Shown: positions 57,765 through 64,000 of the stretch, one piece after another
Layout: the number at the start of each line of letters is the position of its first letter
Numbering within the stretch: the stretch's first letter is position 1
NCBI RefSeq assembly: GCF_003121705.1
Contig: NZ_PYHR01000002.1
Span: 124,001 to 188,000, forward strand
Length of the DNA: 64,000 nucleotides
Source: Serinibacter arcticus
GTDB lineage: Bacteria; Actinomycetota; Actinomycetes; Actinomycetales; Beutenbergiaceae
Direction: 5' to 3'
Position numbers and translations under genes: made by a program
The notes under the pieces: generated by a model
What the model was told of the DNA's origin: nothing
Database searches by the model: none
Seen by the model: only the letters and a program-made list of their open reading frames with translations

Positions 57765-60028
57765 GCGGGACGTCGGCGCCCGCCGTCGAGGTCGGTGCCC
57801 GCCGCGCGACCCGCACCGGTGCGTCCGGCACGGTCCAGCGCGTCGTCGACATCGCCGTCCCGAGCCTGCTCCTCCTGGTGGCGCTCCTCCCGCTCTGGCC
57901 CGTCTACCGCTCGGGTCACGCCGTCGTGGCCGCGGTGGTCGGCGTGGCGCTCGGTGCGGGGATCGCGCTGCTCGGTGCGCGACGGCGATGGAACGCTGTC
58001 GTCGTCGCCGCCGTGACGCTCGGTGGCCTCATCGCGACGGCGGCGCTCACCGCGCCGACGACGGCGATCGGCGGCGTCCTGCCGACGCTCGAGACGTGGC
58101 GCACGCTCGGGATCGCCGTCGTCCGCGTCTGGAAGCAGGTGCTGACGCTGCAGCCGCCGCTCGGCAACGCCGACGGCCTCCTCGCGGTCGTCTACCTGCT
58201 CGCGCTCCTCGGCTCCGTCGTGGCCGTGACGATCGCGCTCCGCGCGGGACGGTTCCGGCCGCTCGCGCTGCTGGTGCCGGCGATCGTGCTCGTGGGCAGC
58301 GTGCTGCTGGGCACGACGACGACCGTCGCGCCCGCGGCGATCGGCGGCGTCGCCGTGCTGGCCGGCCTCGCGTGGCCCGCGTGGCGCTCGGGGCGCATCG
58401 AACTCAACCGCCCCGTGGGCACGGCGGTGCTGGGCGCGGTCGCCGTGCTCGGGGTCGTCGGCGGCAGCATGCTCGCCGCGCCCGCGGAGCCCCGCTACGT
58501 GCTGCGCGACCACGTCGAACCGCCCCCGCTCGAGGAGAACTACCCGAGCCCGCTGGCCGGCCACCGCGCCTACCTGAAGGACTTCGAGGACGACGTCCTG
58601 CTCACCCTCGACGGCGTCCCCGAGGAGCTGACCCGGATCCGGCTCGCGACCCTGGACACCTACGACGGCCTCGTCTGGGACGTCAGCGACGGCGAGACGC
58701 TCACCGGTGGCCGCTACCTCCGCGCGACCGACCGGTTCGTCGCGGAGCTCGACCGCGACGCGATCGAGATCGACGTCACCGTGAACGCGTACGACGACGT
58801 GTGGCTGCCGATGATCGGCCGCGTCGAGGACGTGACCTTCGAGGGCGACCGGGCCACGAACCTCTCGCGGACCGTCTTCTACAACGACCGGACGACGACG
58901 GCGATCGTCACGGCGAAGCTGACCGAGGGCGACTCCTTCACCCTCACCACCCGGCCCGACCCGGTCGTCACCGGCGACCAGCTCAGCGGTGAGGTGTTCA
59001 GCGAGACCCCCTACCCCCAGGTCACGGGCGTCCCCGACGGGCTCACGGCGAAGGCCGCCCAGCTCATGGAGGGCGCGACGACGGACGTCGACCGCGTCCA
59101 GAAGCTGGCCGACGGCCTGGCGCTGCAGGGCTTCTTCTCCCACGGCCTCGAGGGCGACGTCCCCTCGGCGGCCGGGCACGGCCAGGCGCGGATGGCCCTC
59201 ATGATCGAGGCGCCCGAGATGATCGGCGACGCCGAGCAGTACGCGGCGCTCATGGCGCTCATGGTCCGCGAGCAGGGCTGGCCCGCCCGCGTCGTGTACG
59301 GCTTCGCGCGCGGCGAGCGGGACACGGGCACCACCTGGGAGGTCACGGGCGGCAACGTCACGGCCTGGGTCGAGGTGCAGTTCGAGGGTGCCGGCTGGGT
59401 CGCGTTCGACCCCACGCCGCCCGAGAACAACGTCCCCATCTCCGAGGACCCGGCACCGGCCGACCGCCCCCAGCCCCAGATGCTGCAGCCCCCGCCGCCG
59501 CCGGTCGCGGCCCCGGACATCCCCAGCCTCGACTCCGGGAACGCCGACGTCGAGACGGACAACGAGCCCGAGCCCGAGCCCGAGGTGCCCGCCGTCGTCC
59601 GCTGGCTCGGCTACCTCGGCATCCCGCTGGTGCTGCTGCTCCTGCCGGCGCTGGTCGCCGTGCTGCTCAAGGTCCGCCGGCGACGGCGTCGCAAGCGTCG
59701 CGGCGACGGCGCGGCGCGTGTCGCGGGCGGCTGGCTGGAGCTCCAGGACACCGCGCGCGACCTCGGCCTGGAGCGGCTCCCGACCGGCACCCGCCGGGAG
59801 CAGGCCGGTGCGATCCGCGGCTACTTCGGCAGCTCCGGGACCTCGGCCGTCGCGCTCGCCACGCGTGCCGACGAGGCGGTGTTCGGCCCGACCCCGGCCG
59901 ACGAGGCCGCGGCCGACGCGTTCTGGTCCGAGGTCCGCGGGACGGAGCGCTCGTTGCGCACGAAGGCCTCGCTGTGGCGACGGCTGCGGGCGCGCACGAC
60001 GTTCGCCTCGCTGCGCCGGCGCGCGTGA
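57761..60028 (+). CDS. Transglutaminase-fold membrane protein lacking catalytic Cys and His
   Basis: A 755-residue protein: six to seven N-terminal helices (to about 245), an extracellular region with the transglutaminase-like core, then a Pro-rich linker, a helix LGYLGIPLVLLLLPALVAVLL (about 610-632) and a cytoplasmic tail. In the core the catalytic Cys position reads IGDAEQYAALMALMVREQG (Ala near 491) and the His position GGNVTAWVEVQFEG (Thr near 533); Asp in FDPTPP is kept. It is thus probably not an active transglutaminase but a binding or scaffold module. Last of the coupled moxR-DUF58 operon. Confidence 0.88.
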   Translation: MSGTSAPAVEVGARRATRTGASGTVQRVVDIAVPSLLLLVALLPLWPVYRSGHAVVAAVVGVALGAGIALLGARRRWNAVVVAAVTLGGLIATAALTAPTTAIGGVLPTLETWRTLGIAVVRVWKQVLTLQPPLGNADGLLAVVYLLALLGSVVAVTIALRAGRFRPLALLVPAIVLVGSVLLGTTTTVAPAAIGGVAVLAGLAWPAWRSGRIELNRPVGTAVLGAVAVLGVVGGSMLAAPAEPRYVLRDHVEPPPLEENYPSPLAGHRAYLKDFEDDVLLTLDGVPEELTRIRLATLDTYDGLVWDVSDGETLTGGRYLRATDRFVAELDRDAIEIDVTVNAYDDVWLPMIGRVEDVTFEGDRATNLSRTVFYNDRTTTAIVTAKLTEGDSFTLTTRPDPVVTGDQLSGEVFSETPYPQVTGVPDGLTAKAAQLMEGATTDVDRVQKLADGLALQGFFSHGLEGDVPSAAGHGQARMALMIEAPEMIGDAEQYAALMALMVREQGWPARVVYGFARGERDTGTTWEVTGGNVTAWVEVQFEGAGWVAFDPTPPENNVPISEDPAPADRPQPQMLQPPPPPVAAPDIPSLDSGNADVETDNEPEPEPEVPAVVRWLGYLGIPLVLLLLPALVAVLLKVRRRRRRKRRGDGAARVAGGWLELQDTARDLGLERLPTGTRREQAGAIRGYFGSSGTSAVALATRADEAVFGPTPADEAAADAFWSEVRGTERSLRTKASLWRRLRARTTFASLRRRA

Positions 60029-60044
60029 GCCGCCCCCGGACCAC

Positions 60045-60050
60045 CACAAT
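60045..60050 (+). promoter_or_regulatory. -10-like CACAAT, six bases before the FHA gene
   Basis: CACAAT, six bases, then ATG 60057; no ribosome-binding site. Confidence 0.4.
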
Positions 60051-60056
60051 GGCCCC

Positions 60057-63267
<3,211 letters not shown>

Positions 63268-63301
63268 GCCACCACCAGCAGCAAGCACCACCAGCACCGC
63301 C

Positions 63302-63367
63302 GAGGGCGATCCATCCGACCCGACGGCGATCCGCGCAGGATCGCCGTCGCGGCGAAGGATCGCCCTC
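63302..63367. terminator. Nested inverted repeat after leuA
   Basis: Outer arms GAGGGCGATCC (63302-63312) and GGATCGCCCTC (63357-63367); inner arms GACGGCGATCC (63322-63332) and GGATCGCCGTC (63338-63348). The half-sites recur at 20-bp steps like the leuS element at 7105. A further GGAGGGCGATG half-site lies at 63411. No T tract; likely a strong terminator or dispersed palindrome. Confidence 0.65.
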
Positions 63368-63424
63368 GCGGTCGCTCACGCTCGTCGCGTGCGCGTCGCG
63401 GAGGGCGATGTCGCATGCGTGAGG

Positions 63425-63430
63425 GAGGAT
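63425..63430 (+). promoter_or_regulatory. -10-like GAGGAT, six bases before recO
   Basis: GAGGAT, six bases, then GTG 63437; an overlapping GGAGG could also act as a ribosome-binding site, so which signal operates is unclear. Confidence 0.25.
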
Positions 63431-63436
63431 GGACCG

Positions 63437-64000
63437 GTGCGGACATATCGGGACGAGGCGGTGGTGCTGCGCACCCACGACCTCGGCGAGGCCGACCGCA
63501 TCCTGACGATGCTGACGCGCGAGCACGGGCTGGTCCGCGCCGTCGCGAAGGGGGTGCGCCGCACCTCGAGCAAGTTCGGCGGGCGCCTGGAGCCCTTCGG
63601 CGTGATCGACGTCCAGCTCTACTCGGGCCGCAACCTCGACGTCGTCACGCAGGTCGACACGCTCGCGCCGCACGGCCGCTCGCTCATGGCCGACTACGCG
63701 CTGTTCACGACGGCGACGGCGATGGTCGAGACCGCGGCCCGGCTCACCGACGTCGAGCACGAGCCGGCCACGCAGCAGTACCTGCTGCTCGTGGGGGCGC
63801 TGCGCGCGCTGGCCGACCGCCGGCACGCCGCCACCCTCGTGCTGGACTCCTACCTGCTGCGCGCGCTCGCCGTCGCCGGCTGGGCCCCCAGCTTCTCCAC
63901 CTGCGCGCGCTGCGGCGAGGCAGGTCCGCACCGCGCGTTCTCCGCCCCGATGGGCGGCGCGCTGTGCACCGACTGCCGTCCCCCGGCGCCGCCGCCCCCG
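63437..64000 (+). CDS. recO: DNA repair protein RecO (3' end outside window)
   Basis: 188 residues visible. Starts [54 protein letters not shown], the OB-fold opening of RecO, then helices and the zinc motif [25 protein letters not shown]. RecO loads RecA with RecR in gap repair. GTG 63437 is eight bases after GGAGG. Follows leuA in usual actinobacterial order. Confidence 0.95.
   Translation, partial: MRTYRDEAVVLRTHDLGEADRILTMLTREHGLVRAVAKGVRRTSSKFGGRLEPFGVIDVQLYSGRNLDVVTQVDTLAPHGRSLMADYALFTTATAMVETAARLTDVEHEPATQQYLLLVGALRALADRRHAATLVLDSYLLRALAVAGWAPSFSTCARCGEAGPHRAFSAPMGGALCTDCRPPAPPPP

Overview
The window is very GC-rich (above 70% by eye), uses many GTG and a few TTG starts, and has tightly overlapping operons. 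Its gene content is typical of a free-living high-GC actinobacterium, probably of the order Micrococcales (Cellulomonas-like gene order). Supporting markers are a two-leader leucine system (leuS, leuA), comEA-comEC-holA-rpsT-lepA-hemW-hrcA-dnaJ-phoH-ybeY-era-leuA-recO as a backbone, an actinobacterial CE1758/CE1759-type flavin monooxygenase pair, a DUF3097 gene and a large FHA/kinase/MoxR/DUF58 cluster. The genus cannot be fixed from the sequence alone. No rRNA, tRNA, CRISPR array, integrase or insertion sequence was found.

Layout. 1-4000: end of a dps gene, a lipoprotein, and a three-gene operon of luciferase-like monooxygenase, MarR regulator and FMN reductase. 3860-7170: a 22-bp-period repeat, a leucine-codon leader with terminator, then leuS. 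7200-10420: toroid-fold protein, M20 amidohydrolase, VOC protein. 10420-15900 (minus strand): ferric-siderophore ABC importer behind an iron box, and argG behind a probable ARG box. 15945-22430: HerA-like ATPase, then the competence genes comEA-comEC and holA. 22430-23840: a 12-unit 22-bp tandem array between convergent holA and rpsT, then an orphan PemK-like toxin. 23926-27367: ATP-grasp, alpha-E and transglutaminase genes. 27940-29590: a lower-GC accessory island with two small orphan genes. 30097-44733: lepA, hemW, three tandem paralogous membrane proteins, DUF3097, then the heat-shock and ribosome-maturation run hrcA-dnaJ-phoH-ybeY-era and a lipase-like membrane hydrolase. 44820-61340: FHA protein, Ser/Thr kinase, FHA-HTH protein, a 2103-residue Ig/Fn3 surface protein, MoxR, DUF58, a transglutaminase-like protein without catalytic residues, and a membrane FHA protein. 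61374-64000: leuA with a leucine-codon leader, and the start of recO.

Three themes deserve attention. (1) Five otherwise conserved genes (FMN reductase, argG, comEC, a maleylpyruvate-isomerase-type gene, an FHA gene) each appear to lack one base, four of them in a G or C run. This looks more like systematic under-calling in the sequence than biology, but needs raw reads. (2) leuS and leuA each carry a short, apparently leaderless upstream ORF with consecutive Leu codons followed by strong RNA hairpins: two independent leucine-sensing leaders. (3) About ten start codons lie 6-7 bases downstream of a [T/C]ANNNT box, suggesting widespread leaderless transcripts. Four intergenic elements with 20-22 bp periodicity sit at gene ends and may form a repeat family.
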